From Rhodoferax sp. (GTDB taxonomy: Bacteria > Pseudomonadota > Gammaproteobacteria > Burkholderiales > Burkholderiaceae_C): 64,000 nt of DNA. The stretch's first letter is position 1, and every line of letters begins with the position of its first letter. Positions 1 to 9,231 of the stretch are shown here, in pieces. The stretch lies in contig JAGRPL010000012.1 in the NCBI GenBank assembly GCA_019449595.1, forward strand, positions 62,001-126,000, given 5' to 3'. Below the pieces are notes generated by a model. That model saw only the letters and a list, made by a program, of their open reading frames with translations, was not told the DNA's origin and made no database searches. The position numbers and the translations under genes were made by a program.

Positions 1-678
1 TACGCGGCCAACCGTTTCAGCTTCAACACCGGTGAGGGCCGCTGCCCCGGCTGCGAGGGGCAGGGCATTCGTACTATCGGCATGAGCTTTTTGCCCGACG
101 TGAAGGTGCTGTGCGAAACCTGCAAGGGCGCGCGCTTCAACCCCGAGACGCAGGCCGTTACCTGGCGCGGCAAGAACATTGGCGACGTGCTGCAGATGGA
201 GGTGGACGAGGCGGTGGAATTCTTCGCCGCCATGCCCTCCATTGCCCACCCGCTGCAGCTGCTGAAGGACGTGGGGCTGGGGTATCTGACGCTGGGTCAG
301 CCCTCGCCCACGCTCAGCGGTGGCGAGGCGCAGCGCATCAAGCTGGTGACGGAGCTGTCCAAGGTGCGCGACGACATTGGCAAGCGCGGCCAGAAGGCCC
401 CGCACACGCTGTACGTGCTGGACGAGCCCACCGTGGGCCTGCACATGAGCGATGTGGAAAAACTCATCCACGTGCTGCACCGCCTGGTGAACGGCGGGCA
501 CAGCGTGGTCGTCATCGAGCACGACCTGGACGTGATCGCCGAGGCCGACTGGGTCATCGACCTGGGGCCGGACGGCGGCAACGCCGGCGGCCAGGTCGTG
601 GCCGCGGACACACCGGAGGCGGTGGTGCGGCTGGGCACCCACACCGGCAAGGCATTGCAGGCGGTGCTGTCGCGATGA
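1..678 (+). CDS. uvrA: UvrA-family excinuclease ATPase, C-terminal part (5' end outside window)
   Basis: The frame is open from base 1, so the gene is cut by the window edge and 225 codons remain. A four-cysteine zinc module (visible codons 15, 18, 38 and 41) is followed by the ABC signature [11 protein letters not shown] and the Walker B segment [12 protein letters not shown], the order found in the second nucleotide-binding domain of UvrA, the damage-recognition subunit of nucleotide excision repair. The stretch between signature and Walker B ([16 protein letters not shown]) is several residues longer than in typical UvrA, so this may be a divergent or double-length UvrA paralogue rather than the main one. 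The stop overlaps the next start (ATGA), indicating translational coupling. Confidence 0.88.
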   Translation, partial: YAANRFSFNTGEGRCPGCEGQGIRTIGMSFLPDVKVLCETCKGARFNPETQAVTWRGKNIGDVLQMEVDEAVEFFAAMPSIAHPLQLLKDVGLGYLTLGQPSPTLSGGEAQRIKLVTELSKVRDDIGKRGQKAPHTLYVLDEPTVGLHMSDVEKLIHVLHRLVNGGHSVVVIEHDLDVIAEADWVIDLGPDGGNAGGQVVAADTPEAVVRLGTHTGKALQAVLSR

Positions 679-1025
679 GCCAGGAAATGCAAGCGCTCAC
701 CGAAGCCCTGCGCGTCTTTGCCGCCGAGCGCGACTGGGTGCAGTTCCATTCCCCCAAGAACCTGGCCTGCGCGCTGTCGGTGGAGGCGGCCGAGTTGCTG
801 GAGCACTTCCAGTGGCTCACCGAAGCGCAGAGCCGCGCCCTTGGGCAAGAGAAGACGCAAGAGGTAGCCGCAGAGGCGGCGGACGTGTTCCTTTACCTGC
901 TGCAGCTGTGCGACCAGCTGGATATCGACCTGCTGACCGCCGCACGGGACAAGGTGGAGGTCAACCGCAAAAAATACCCGGTGGCCACCGCGCGCGGCAA
1001 CGCCAGGAAGCACCCCGAGTTTTGA
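675..1025 (+). CDS. MazG-like nucleotide pyrophosphohydrolase
   Basis: A 116-residue protein starting at the ATG that overlaps the uvrA stop by four bases. It carries the all-alpha MazG/dUTPase-superfamily metal motif: [11 protein letters not shown] near residue 37 and [12 protein letters not shown] near residue 70, which supply the acidic magnesium ligands. Proteins of this size (RS21-C6/dCTPase-like) hydrolyse nucleoside triphosphates to monophosphate and pyrophosphate, often clearing non-canonical nucleotides. Coupling to a repair gene fits a housecleaning role; the exact substrate cannot be read from the sequence. Confidence 0.85.
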   Translation: MSQEMQALTEALRVFAAERDWVQFHSPKNLACALSVEAAELLEHFQWLTEAQSRALGQEKTQEVAAEAADVFLYLLQLCDQLDIDLLTAARDKVEVNRKKYPVATARGNARKHPEF

Positions 1026-1029
1026 TGTA

Positions 1030-1094
1030 TTTGCTATAAAAAAAGTAGCTGGCTGCGCAATTAATACGTAGCTTTCAACTGGTTTGATAGCAAA
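1030..1094 (+). repeat. Interspersed short repeat, copy R1 (intergenic)
   Basis: A 65-bp element bounded by inverted 8-mers, TTTGCTAT at 1030-1037 and ATAGCAAA at 1087-1094, with an internal AGTAGCT and a CTGCGCAATTAA core. It lies directly after the MazG-like gene. The same pattern (TGCTAt, 10-12 bases, TAGCt, CTGCGCA core, then a variable arm ending in TTTGAtAGC) recurs six more times in the window. I recognise it as a repeat family common in Comamonadaceae genomes. It is non-coding here and is the best-preserved copy. Confidence 0.75.
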
Positions 1095-1129
1095 AAACAA
1101 CATCATCCAAACGATTGCCAACCCTACAG

Positions 1130-1149
1130 GAACGTCAAAAATGACGTTC
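1130..1149 (+). other. Perfect inverted repeat in the uvrA-xyl gap
   Basis: GAACGTC (1130-1136) and GACGTTC (1143-1149) are separated by six bases. There is no T-run, so it does not look like an intrinsic terminator; it could be an operator or the remains of a terminator for the upstream genes. Between the repeat at 1030-1094 and the xyl operators nothing else is recognisable. Confidence 0.35.
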
Positions 1150-1180
1150 TCCGATGCGGTGTGGACTCGCCCACGCGACA

Positions 1181-1201
1181 TTAGTTCGATCGTTAAACTA
1201 T
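1181..1201 (+). promoter_or_regulatory. Candidate XylR (ROK) operator 1
   Basis: The imperfect palindrome TTAGT-N11-ACTAt begins 177 bp before xylF. It shares arms, spacing and part of the spacer (TTAGTTC..) with a second site exactly 64 bp downstream, close to six helical turns. Paired sites in front of a sugar operon that encodes its own ROK repressor suggest cooperative binding or looping by the regulator at 4451-5587. This is inference from position and symmetry. Confidence 0.5.
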
Positions 1202-1244
1202 ATCGGGTTTGTCCCTATGGGTTTAATTTTCAGCGTTTACATAA

Positions 1245-1265
1245 TTAGTTCATCGTTCGTACTAA
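1245..1265 (+). promoter_or_regulatory. Candidate XylR (ROK) operator 2
   Basis: TTAGT-N11-ACTAA with perfect 5-bp arms, 93 bp before the xylF start. It repeats operator 1 in arm sequence and spacing. It overlaps an AT-rich stretch (ACATAAT at 1239-1245) that could act as a -10 element, so a bound repressor would block transcription of the xyl operon. Confidence 0.5.
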
Positions 1266-1357
1266 ATGCATCGTGTTGCATTTAACGCAGCACGATGGCT
1301 CGGATGAGTCTTTCCAAAACCAATGGCCTGTCACAGGCCAACTTACTGGAGACATAG

Positions 1358-2377
1358 ATGAAACTGAAGACATCCCTAACAGCCCTGGCCCTGAGCTTGG
1401 CCGCCGCTGGTGCATTCGCCCAAGTTGTGGGTGTGAGCTGGTCCAATTTCCAGGAAGAGCGCTGGAAGACCGATGAAACCGCCATCAAGGCCCAATTGGC
1501 CAAGGACGGCGCAACGTACATCAGTGCCGATGCTGCAGGTTCCCCTGAGAAGCAGCTGGCAGACATTGACAGCCTGATTGCCAAGGGTGCAAAGGCGCTG
1601 ATCATTCTGGCCATGGACAAGGATGCGATTCTGCCTGCCGTCAACAAGGCCAAGCAGCAAAAAATTCCCGTGGTGGCCTATGACCGTTTGATCGAAGCGC
1701 CTGGCGTGTACTACATCACGTTTGACAACGTGGAAGTGGGGCGCATGCAAGCCCGAGCCATCTTTGCAGTCAAGCCCAAGGGCAACTACGTGATGATTAA
1801 AGGCTCGCCGACCGACCCCAACGCCGACTTCCTGCGCGGTGGCCAGCAAGAAATCATTGCTGCAGCCGTCAAGAAGGGCGACATCAAGATTGTGGGCGAG
1901 GAGTACACCGAAGGCTGGAAGCCGGAAGTGGCACAGAAGAACATGGAGCAAATCCTCACCAAGACCGGCGGCAAGGTTGACGCGGTGGTGGCCTCCAACG
2001 ATGGTACCGCTGGTGGTGTGGTCGCTGCATTGAATGCAAAAGGTATCAAGGGCATACCCGTATCAGGACAGGATGGTGACCACGCTGCGCTGAACCGCGT
2101 GGCTTTGGGCAGCCAGACCGTGTCGGTCTGGAAAGACGCGCGTGACCTGGGCCGTGATGCCGCCGCCGCCGCCGTGGTGTTGGCCAAAGGGCACAAGGTG
2201 GATGCTGCCAAAACTTGGAACGGTGGTGAGAAAAAGATTGCCTTGCAAGCCCAGTTTCTCAAGCCTGTTGCCATAACGGCTAAAAATCTGGATTTGGTAG
2301 TGAAGGCGGGCTGGATCACGAAGGACGACCTGTGCAAGGGCGTAGATGTTGCCAAGGGCCCCGCCGCCTGCAAATAG
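1358..2377 (+). CDS. xylF: D-xylose ABC transporter, periplasmic binding protein
   Basis: A 339-residue protein of the ribose/xylose binding-protein family. Residues 1-21 are a clear Sec signal peptide ending AGAFA. The mature protein shows XylF-like features: binding of the sugar around [13 protein letters not shown], the hinge and ligand segment VVAYDRLIE, and the segment [15 protein letters not shown]. It captures xylose in the periplasm for XylHG. It is the first gene of the xyl operon; a strong stem-loop follows the stop codon, which would raise its level relative to the membrane genes. The downstream xylA and xylB support xylose as the substrate. Confidence 0.93.
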   Translation: MKLKTSLTALALSLAAAGAFAQVVGVSWSNFQEERWKTDETAIKAQLAKDGATYISADAAGSPEKQLADIDSLIAKGAKALIILAMDKDAILPAVNKAKQQKIPVVAYDRLIEAPGVYYITFDNVEVGRMQARAIFAVKPKGNYVMIKGSPTDPNADFLRGGQQEIIAAAVKKGDIKIVGEEYTEGWKPEVAQKNMEQILTKTGGKVDAVVASNDGTAGGVVAALNAKGIKGIPVSGQDGDHAALNRVALGSQTVSVWKDARDLGRDAAAAAVVLAKGHKVDAAKTWNGGEKKIALQAQFLKPVAITAKNLDLVVKAGWITKDDLCKGVDVAKGPAACK

Positions 2378-2413
2378 TGCGTTATTTCCTTACGAGAGCG
2401 TAATGCCCTCCAA

Positions 2414-2443
2414 CTGCGGGCTGGGCTCAGCCCGCAGTTTTTT
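2414..2443 (+). terminator. Intrinsic terminator/attenuator between xylF and xylH
   Basis: A perfect 10-bp stem (CTGCGGGCTG / CAGCCCGCAG) with a GGCT loop is followed by six T residues, ending 21 bp before the xylH start. As the genes are otherwise one operon, partial read-through would give excess binding protein over permease, as is usual for sugar ABC systems. Confidence 0.85.
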
Positions 2444-2464
2444 GATGTCTTGCGGAGAACGCAT

Positions 2465-3655
2465 GTGAATCCCGTTTTGAACTCGCTCAAGCAGGCCGCC
2501 ATCGACTGGCGTCTGGTGATGATGGGCACGGTGCTGGCAACGATTGCCATCGTGTTCAACGTCATGTCCGGCGGACTGTTTTTGTCCCCCGAGAACCTTT
2601 ACAACATTGCACAGCAGACGGCCGTGGTCGGCGTGATTGCCACCGTCGTGGTACTGGTCATCGTGGCGCGTCACATTGATCTGTCGGTGGGCTCGGTTAT
2701 GGGTTTTGTCGGTGTGTTGATTGCCACCCTGATGTATACCGCTGGGTGGCATTGGGTGCCGGCGAGCCTGGCTGGAATGGCCGTGGCAATCGTCGTGTCG
2801 CTGTACCAGGGGGCACTGACTGCTGTACTGGGTGTGCCTTCCTTCGTTGTCACACTGGGTGGATTAATGTCCTTTCGCGGCGCGGCCTTTCTGGTGGCAG
2901 ATGGCAAGACACAGCCGGTTAGCGATGAGTTTTTCCAACGCCTGGGCGGTGGCTATGACGGCGCAATCGGCGTACAAGCCAGTTGGGCGCTGGCGGCGGT
3001 GTTCATTCTGGCCTTGTTCGTACAAATGTGTATCAAGCGCCAGGCCCGTACTGCGTACGAAGTCCCAAATAGCCCCTTGTGGCTGGATATGGCGTTGGTC
3101 CTGGTTCCCGCACTAATCGTGGTGGGTTTTGTGGCGGCCATGAATGGCTACCAGATACCCGGCAAGGATGGCCCACAGGGTATTCCGATTCCAGTGCTGA
3201 TCTGGGCCGCAGTGACATTGATCTTGTCGTTTATCGTGCGCCGCACACGCTTTGGCCGGTATGTGTTTGCCATGGGCGGCAACCCCGAGGCGGCCGCACT
3301 GGTGGGTATTCCGGTGCGACGCGTTACGCTGATGTTGTTCGCGCTTATGGGGGTTCTCATCACCATCGCCGCCATCGTTTCCATTGCGCGCCTGAATGCC
3401 GGCACCAACTCGCTGGGCAGCGGCATGGAGCTGTATGTGATTGCAGCCGCCGTGATCGGCGGAACCGCTCTGGCCGGTGGCAGTGGATCGATTTTGGGCT
3501 CGGTGCTGGGGGCGCTCATCATGCAATCCATTGATAGCGGCATGTTGCTGCTCGATGTCTCAATTGGCGTGCGCTACGTCATCATCGGCCAGGTACTTAT
3601 CGCAGCCGTGGTGTTTGATGTGGTTTACCGCCGCATGACAGGAGACACCGTATGA
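2465..3655 (+). CDS. xylH: Xylose ABC transporter, permease
   Basis: A hydrophobic protein of 396 residues belonging to the ribose/xylose (BPD_transp_2) permease family, with about ten membrane segments and the family motif [11 protein letters not shown] near residue 73; the C-terminal part [23 protein letters not shown] is also characteristic. It forms the membrane channel for XylF-delivered sugar. I chose the GTG at 2465 because GGAGAA lies five bases upstream; a TTG at 2450 would add five residues but has no ribosome site. The stop overlaps the next gene's ATG by four bases. Confidence 0.9.
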   Translation: MNPVLNSLKQAAIDWRLVMMGTVLATIAIVFNVMSGGLFLSPENLYNIAQQTAVVGVIATVVVLVIVARHIDLSVGSVMGFVGVLIATLMYTAGWHWVPASLAGMAVAIVVSLYQGALTAVLGVPSFVVTLGGLMSFRGAAFLVADGKTQPVSDEFFQRLGGGYDGAIGVQASWALAAVFILALFVQMCIKRQARTAYEVPNSPLWLDMALVLVPALIVVGFVAAMNGYQIPGKDGPQGIPIPVLIWAAVTLILSFIVRRTRFGRYVFAMGGNPEAAALVGIPVRRVTLMLFALMGVLITIAAIVSIARLNAGTNSLGSGMELYVIAAAVIGGTALAGGSGSILGSVLGALIMQSIDSGMLLLDVSIGVRYVIIGQVLIAAVVFDVVYRRMTGDTV

Positions 3656-4425
3656 GTCAGACTCCAACCCCCTTGGTGGAAATGCGCCACATCGGCAAGG
3701 CGTTTGGCGGCGTACAGGCGGTGGATGATGTGAGCATCAATCTGTACCCCGGCGAAGTGGTTGCGCTGCTGGGTCACAACGGTGCGGGCAAGTCTACGCT
3801 CATGAAAATGCTGGCCGGGGCTTATCCACTTGATAACGGCGAGATCGTTATCAGTGGGGAGAAGGCGCACATTCGCACGCCTGTGGACGCGCAGCGCTGC
3901 GGCATTGAATCGATTTACCAGACGCTGGCGCTTGCCGACAACCTGGACGCGGTAGCCAACCTGTTCTTGGGGCGCGAGCTGCTGACCCGCTGGAGAACGC
4001 TGGACGACCACCGTATGGATGCGCACGCCCGCAAGGTTTTCCACCGGTTGAACAAAAATTTCAAAAATGTGCGCACACCGGTGCGCCGCCTCTCGGGCGG
4101 ACAGCGCCAGGTGGTAGCCATTTCGCGTGCCATCTATTTCAACGCCAAGATATTGATCATGGACGAACCCACGGCGGCCCTGGGCCCCGAAGAAACCGCC
4201 ATGGTGGGTAGTCTGGTCCGCCAGCTCAAGGCGGATGGCGTGGGTATTTTCCTGATCACCCACGACATGCCCGATGTGTTCGGTCTCAGTGACCGTCTGG
4301 CGGTAATGAAGAACGGAAAATTGGTGGGAACCTACCGCACAACAGACGTTGTGGAGGATGACGTTCTTGGCATGATCATCGCAGGAAAACAGCCTCACGA
4401 TATAGCGCAAACCCTCTCTCTTTGA
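3652..4425 (+). CDS. xylG: Xylose ABC transporter, ATP-binding protein (single-domain)
   Basis: A 257-residue ABC ATPase with Walker [10 protein letters not shown] (around residue 43), signature LSGGQRQ and Walker [13 protein letters not shown], then the switch histidine in LITHDMPD. It energises XylH. Classical XylG, RbsA and AraG are fused double-ABC proteins of about 500 residues; this one has a single domain and presumably works as a homodimer, like FrcA-type ATPases. It overlaps xylH by four bases. Confidence 0.9.
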   Translation: MSQTPTPLVEMRHIGKAFGGVQAVDDVSINLYPGEVVALLGHNGAGKSTLMKMLAGAYPLDNGEIVISGEKAHIRTPVDAQRCGIESIYQTLALADNLDAVANLFLGRELLTRWRTLDDHRMDAHARKVFHRLNKNFKNVRTPVRRLSGGQRQVVAISRAIYFNAKILIMDEPTAALGPEETAMVGSLVRQLKADGVGIFLITHDMPDVFGLSDRLAVMKNGKLVGTYRTTDVVEDDVLGMIIAGKQPHDIAQTLSL

Positions 4426-4450
4426 GGCCTAGCGCATAACCAGCAACACC

Positions 4451-5587
4451 ATGAAAACTACCGGCGATCAACAACTTGTCAAACGCATTAACCGCAGTGT
4501 GCTGGTACGTCTGCTCCGCAGCCAGCCGAGCCTGTCCCGGGCGCAGTTGGCGCAAACCAGTGGCTTGACCAAATCCACGGTCAGTCTGCTGGTGCGCGAA
4601 CTGTTGGACGAAGGTTGGCTGACCGAAACTGATGTCACTGCAGCACCGGGTCTGGGGCGTCCCTCGACACCGCTGCAAATTGATGGCCGCGTCCGTGGGC
4701 TGATTGGCGTCGAAGTGGCCGTGGAGACCCTGCGGGTGGTGTGCGTCTCGTTGTTGGGCGAGGTGCTGAATTCTCTCGAAGTGCCGCTGAGCGGCACCAA
4801 ACCGGCAGAGGTGTGCAAACAAGCGGCAGGTCTGGTAGCGCGCAGCCACGCAACGCTGATTCAGCGCGGCATGCAGCTGTGTGGGGTGGGTATTAGCCTG
4901 CCAGGGGCCTTTGATGAGGCAACCGGCATGCTGCGCTTTGCGCCCAATCTGGGTTGGCGCAATGTAGATTTTGTACCGCAGATTACCCGGGCTCTGGCTA
5001 AGGCGGGGGTGCCGGAAGTGCCGGTGCATGTGCAAAACGAAGCAGACACCGCTGCGCTCAGCGAATACGAGTTTTCAGAGAGCGATGCCAATAACTCTCT
5101 CATCTTCGTCTCGTGTGGCGTGGGGGTGGGGGCCGGCATTGTGCTCAATGACCGGTTGTTCACCGGGGCGCAGGGCATGGCCGGTGAAATTGGCCACAGC
5201 ATTCTGCAGATTGACGGGCCTTTGTGTTCATGCGGACGCAAGGGGTGCGCCGAAACATTTTTTGGGACACGCGTGTTGGACAAGCTGGCCGACCCTGGGC
5301 AAGGAGGGCACTATTTGGGAGTAGTGCTGCAAAACCTGTGGACTACGTTCAACCCCAGCATGCTGGTGGTTGGGGGGCCTTCGTGTCATCGTTACCCCGC
5401 CATCGTGCAGGTGGCGCAGAACACGTTGCAGGCCTATGCAACCAGCGCCGGAATGCCTGCACCAGCCGTGCGCGCTGCGCGTTACGGCCTGCTGGCCTCG
5501 GCCGTGGGGGCCGCTGCGCTGGTGCTGCACCACGAGTTACGGCCCATGCATTCCCGTACAGCCGCGACCAACACAATAACCATCTAA
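4451..5587 (+). CDS. xylR: ROK-family transcriptional regulator of the xylose operon
   Basis: A 378-residue protein with an N-terminal winged helix (about residues 10-65, including LAQTSGLTKSTVSLLVRELL) followed by a ROK sugar-kinase-like domain. The ROK zinc motif CSCGRKGCAE is intact near residue 258. In this family sugar binding to the kinase-like domain releases DNA. It lies 25 bp after xylG and four bases before xylB, so it is co-transcribed with the genes it should control; the two palindromes upstream of xylF are its likely targets. The function is inferred from family and position. Confidence 0.85.
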   Translation: MKTTGDQQLVKRINRSVLVRLLRSQPSLSRAQLAQTSGLTKSTVSLLVRELLDEGWLTETDVTAAPGLGRPSTPLQIDGRVRGLIGVEVAVETLRVVCVSLLGEVLNSLEVPLSGTKPAEVCKQAAGLVARSHATLIQRGMQLCGVGISLPGAFDEATGMLRFAPNLGWRNVDFVPQITRALAKAGVPEVPVHVQNEADTAALSEYEFSESDANNSLIFVSCGVGVGAGIVLNDRLFTGAQGMAGEIGHSILQIDGPLCSCGRKGCAETFFGTRVLDKLADPGQGGHYLGVVLQNLWTTFNPSMLVVGGPSCHRYPAIVQVAQNTLQAYATSAGMPAPAVRAARYGLLASAVGAAALVLHHELRPMHSRTAATNTITI

Positions 5588-5591
5588 TTCC

Positions 5592-7046
5592 ATGTTCATC
5601 GGTATCGATATCGGCACCTCCGAGGTCAAGGCGCTTTTGCTTAACGATCAGCACCATGTGCTTGCAACGGCAGGCACCGCGCTGACCGTTTCACGCCCGG
5701 GCCCGGGCTACAGCGAACAGGCGCCGCAAGACTGGTGGAGTGCAACCCAGTCGGCCCTGGCGCAGTTGCGTGCAAGTTTCCCAAAGGAGTACGCGGCAGT
5801 GCGTGGCATGGGTCTTTCCGGCCAGATGCACGGTGCCGTTCTTCTGGATGCGCGAGACCGGGTGCTGCGTCCGGCCATCTTGTGGAATGACACGCGCAGT
5901 GTGGCGGAGTGCGCGGAGATGATGGCCGAGATGCCCAGCCTGAGTGACTTGGCCGGTAGCCTGGTCATGCCGGGTCTTACTGCGCCCAAACTGCGCTGGG
6001 TGTCCAGGCACGAACCCGCCATTTTTTCGCAAGTAGCCAAGGTACTGCTGCCCAAAGACTACGTGCGCTTGATGCTCACCGGTGAGTACGTGACCGACAT
6101 GTCTGATGCTAGCGGTACCTTGTGGCTAGATGTGCAAAAGCGTGCGTGGTCAGATGCGTCACTGGCGTTGACCGGTCTCACCCAGGCCCATATGCCGCAC
6201 CTGGTAGAAGGTAGTGCGCCAGGGGGCTATTTGAAAGCCGAGGTAGCGCACGACTTGGGCCTGCTCCCGGGTATTGTGGTGGCCGGTGGGGCGGGTGACA
6301 ACGCAGCCAGTGCCATCGGCATGGGGGCCACGGAGAGCGGTCAGGGGTTACTGTCGCTGGGCACCAGTGGTGTGCTGTTTGTTGTTACACCCAGCTACCA
6401 GCCCAATGCGGCCAGTGCCACGCATGCGTTTTGCCACGCCTTGCCACAGCGTTGGCACCAGATGAGCGTGATGCTCTCCGCGGCTAGCGCCTTGCAATGG
6501 GTAACGGAACTGCTGGGCGCGGAAAACCCGGGTGTGGTGGCCGGGAATGCGGCTGCACTTTCGCTAACCGAGCGTGCCACAGCGCCCTTGTTCTTGCCGT
6601 ACCTGAGTGGAGAACGCACCCCGCACAACGATGCGCACGTGCGCGGCAGTTTTCATGGTTTGAGTTTTGATACGGATGCCGCCCGGTTGGGATACGCCGT
6701 TATCGAAGGGGTGACATTTGGCCTGCAAGACGGGCTGGCCGCGTTGCACGCTGCGGGCAGCAACGTGCCCCGTCTGTCATTGGTGGGGGGTGGTGCGCGC
6801 AGCGCGTTCTGGGCGCAGCAACTCGCATCCGCATTGAATGTTGAAATCGTTACCCATGGCAGTTTCGCCGTGGGCGGCGCCCTTGGAGCGGCGCGCCTGG
6901 CCTGGTTGGCCTCTGGTGCGCCGGTCAGTGCCGTGTGCCAAGTACCGGAGGTAGACGCCAGCTACCAGCCCGATGCCAGCGAGCAAGCGTTACTTGCTGC
7001 GCGCTACGCCCAGTTTCGTGCCTTGTATGCGCCCTCCGGGGCTTGA
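5592..7046 (+). CDS. xylB: Xylulokinase
   Basis: A 484-residue FGGY-family kinase. It begins [16 protein letters not shown], the ATP phosphate-binding loop, and carries the xylulokinase motif [12 protein letters not shown] (around residue 80), the [10 protein letters not shown] segment and [10 protein letters not shown], and a C-terminal [11 protein letters not shown] adenosine motif. It phosphorylates D-xylulose made by XylA, feeding the pentose phosphate pathway. The start is four bases after the xylR stop. Confidence 0.94.
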   Translation: MFIGIDIGTSEVKALLLNDQHHVLATAGTALTVSRPGPGYSEQAPQDWWSATQSALAQLRASFPKEYAAVRGMGLSGQMHGAVLLDARDRVLRPAILWNDTRSVAECAEMMAEMPSLSDLAGSLVMPGLTAPKLRWVSRHEPAIFSQVAKVLLPKDYVRLMLTGEYVTDMSDASGTLWLDVQKRAWSDASLALTGLTQAHMPHLVEGSAPGGYLKAEVAHDLGLLPGIVVAGGAGDNAASAIGMGATESGQGLLSLGTSGVLFVVTPSYQPNAASATHAFCHALPQRWHQMSVMLSAASALQWVTELLGAENPGVVAGNAAALSLTERATAPLFLPYLSGERTPHNDAHVRGSFHGLSFDTDAARLGYAVIEGVTFGLQDGLAALHAAGSNVPRLSLVGGGARSAFWAQQLASALNVEIVTHGSFAVGGALGAARLAWLASGAPVSAVCQVPEVDASYQPDASEQALLAARYAQFRALYAPSGA

Positions 7047-7081
7047 TTGCACGGTTTTTTCATCACCAACGGATAACAACC

Positions 7082-8395
7082 ATGAGCTCCTACTTTTCCA
7101 ATATCTCTCCCGTGGCCTTTGAGGGGCCAGCGTCTTCCAATCCACTGGCCTTCAAGTGGTATGACAAAGACCGCGTGGTGCTGGGTAAACGCATGGAAGA
7201 CCACCTGCGATTCGCCGTGTGCTATTGGCACAGCTTCTGCTGGAACGGACTGGACCCGTTTGGCGGCGACACGTTTCAGCGGCCTTGGCAGACCATGGCC
7301 GATCCCATGGCCGGAGCCCGGTCCAAGGCGGACGCGGCGTTCGAGTTTTTTGCCAAACTCGGCGCCCCTTATTACTGCTTTCATGACCGTGATGTGGCCC
7401 CGGAAGGTGCTACCCCCCGAGACAGCGTAAACAACCTGCGCGAGATGGTGGATGTGCTGGCCGCCAAACAGGCCGAGACCGGCATGAAGCTGCTGTGGGG
7501 TACGGCCAACCTGTTTAGCCACCGTCGCTACATGTCGGGCGCAGCGACCAACCCCAACCCTGAAATCTTTGCGATGGGCGCCCTGCAAGTGAAAGAGGCT
7601 ATGGATGCCACGCTCAAGCTTGGGGGAGAGAACTACGTGTTGTGGGGTGGCCGTGAGGGTTACGAGACCCTGCTCAACACGCGCATAGGCCAGGAGTTGG
7701 ACCAGATGGGCCGCTTCCTGAATATGGTGGTGGAGTACAAGCACAAGATCGGCTTTAAGGGAACCATCCTGATCGAACCCAAACCGCGTGAGCCTTCCAA
7801 ACACCAATATGATTTTGATACTGCCACGGTGTACGGTTTTCTGACCCGCTACGGTCTGGACAAGGAGATCAAGGTCAACATCGAAGCCAATCACGCAACG
7901 TTGTCGGGGCACAGCTTTGAGCACGAGATTTCTACCGCCTTGGACCTGGGTATCTTCGGCTCCATCGACATGAACCGTGGCGATATGCAATGCGGTTGGG
8001 ACACCGACCAGTTCCCCAACAATATTCCCGAAACCGCGCTGGCGCTGTACCTGATCCTCAAGAGCGGGGGCTTTACCACCGGCGGGCTGAACTTCGACGC
8101 CAAGGTGCGTCGCCAGTCCATCGACCCTGAAGACTTGTTCCATGGCCACATCGGCGGCATGGATGTGTCGGCCCGCGCCTTGTTGGTAGCTGAAAAAATG
8201 TTGACGGACGGTGCGCTGGAACAAAAAGTGGAGCAACGCTACGCCGGGTGGAATGCCGCATGGGCGCAGCAAGCATTGAAAGGGCAGAGCAGCCTGGATG
8301 CGGTCGCAGAACGCGTATTGCAAGCCAACGTGGACATCTCTCCTCGCTCGGGTCAACAAGAATTACTGGAAAATTTGCTTAACCGGTACCTGTGA
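7082..8395 (+). CDS. xylA: Xylose isomerase
   Basis: A 437-residue enzyme, the normal size for class II xylose isomerase. The catalytic histidine segment [13 protein letters not shown] (about residue 100), the metal-binding runs [16 protein letters not shown] and [17 protein letters not shown], and the [13 protein letters not shown] signature are all intact. It converts D-xylose to D-xylulose using two divalent metals in the cytoplasm. Although the frame is open upstream, homology begins at the ATG at 7082, 35 bp after xylB. It is the last gene of the operon. Confidence 0.95.
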   Translation: MSSYFSNISPVAFEGPASSNPLAFKWYDKDRVVLGKRMEDHLRFAVCYWHSFCWNGLDPFGGDTFQRPWQTMADPMAGARSKADAAFEFFAKLGAPYYCFHDRDVAPEGATPRDSVNNLREMVDVLAAKQAETGMKLLWGTANLFSHRRYMSGAATNPNPEIFAMGALQVKEAMDATLKLGGENYVLWGGREGYETLLNTRIGQELDQMGRFLNMVVEYKHKIGFKGTILIEPKPREPSKHQYDFDTATVYGFLTRYGLDKEIKVNIEANHATLSGHSFEHEISTALDLGIFGSIDMNRGDMQCGWDTDQFPNNIPETALALYLILKSGGFTTGGLNFDAKVRRQSIDPEDLFHGHIGGMDVSARALLVAEKMLTDGALEQKVEQRYAGWNAAWAQQALKGQSSLDAVAERVLQANVDISPRSGQQELLENLLNRYL

Positions 8396-8449
8396 CGTAG
8401 GTACTGGTCGGGTGTGAAATTTCAGATTTACCATGCATTGAGGACACCC

Positions 8450-8479
8450 ATGAAGAGCATTGCCCTGCGCTGGGACTAG
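8450..8479 (+). other. Nine-codon reading frame after xylA, possible gene remnant
   Basis: A GAGGA ribosome-binding sequence stands seven bases before an ATG that opens the frame MKSIALRWD and then a stop, overlapping the 3' end of otsB on the other strand. A good ribosome site with almost no gene suggests the start of a lost xyl-operon gene cut where the trehalose genes join. It could also be a chance match. Confidence 0.3.
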
Positions 8480-9231
8480 CTGGGGCGCAAGTCGATCAGC
8501 AACTGCAGCAGGTGCGCCATTTCTGCATGGGAATCCAGAAAGAATTGTGCGCGCGAACCGGGGGTATCCCTCCCGATGCGTACGGTGAGCCAGTGGTCCG
8601 GAGCAATCTCAAAGACCGCTTCATCATTGACATCATCTCCCACGAACAGCGCCGCACCGGATTGTGAACGGGCGACCAGGCGTTGCACGGCATCGCCCTT
8701 GTTGGGGGCGTGTTCCGCCACCAGGTTGACGACGAACTTGCCGCCAAAGGTGTGCAGGCCGGGGCCCATGTGGGCAATCGTGGAGGCAATGCATTGCTGG
8801 GCCTTCTCGCGATCACGCGCCAGGCGGTAATGCAGGGCCATCGAATTTCCCTTGTCTTCTATCGTGACGCCAGCGTCCTCCAGCGCCGCAGCATGTGTGG
8901 CAATGTACGTTCGCGCCGAAGCCATTGCGGCTTCATGGGCGACCGAGGGGGCTAGTTGGGGGTCTTCTGCGCCATGGCTGCCCACGATGTAGGCGGGCTC
9001 AAACCCCAGACGCGGTGCCACATCAGCCACCTTGCGGCCTGTGACAATGGCCACGGGGCGCCAGTGGGCCAGCTGGGAGAGTCGGTGCGACACGGCAGCA
9101 GACACCCGGGCGTCGTCCGGGCGCGCCACGATGGGTGCCAGCGTGCCATCGAAGTCGAACGCCAGCAGGGGCTTGAGGGTCAGTACTGCGGCCAGCGCAC
9201 GCTGGCCTTCGTTGGAGAACAAATGCTTCAC
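8476..9231 (-). CDS. otsB: Trehalose-6-phosphate phosphatase
   Basis: A 251-residue HAD-family phosphatase. The nucleophile motif [13 protein letters not shown] (about residue 25), the motif II threonine in AIVTGRK, and the acidic motif [13 protein letters not shown] are all present, with the OtsB segment GSHGAE. It removes phosphate from trehalose-6-phosphate. Its start overlaps the end of otsA by four bases, so the two enzymes of trehalose synthesis are translationally coupled. Confidence 0.94.
   Translation of the reverse strand: MKHLFSNEGQRALAAVLTLKPLLAFDFDGTLAPIVARPDDARVSAAVSHRLSQLAHWRPVAIVTGRKVADVAPRLGFEPAYIVGSHGAEDPQLAPSVAHEAAMASARTYIATHAAALEDAGVTIEDKGNSMALHYRLARDREKAQQCIASTIAHMGPGLHTFGGKFVVNLVAEHAPNKGDAVQRLVARSQSGAALFVGDDVNDEAVFEIAPDHWLTVRIGRDTPGSRAQFFLDSHAEMAHLLQLLIDLRPS

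Noticed and set aside
6935..7081. Upstream extension of xylA into the end of xylB
   Set aside because: The extra residues do not match xylose isomerases and would overlap xylB by over 100 bp; conserved sequence starts at 7082.
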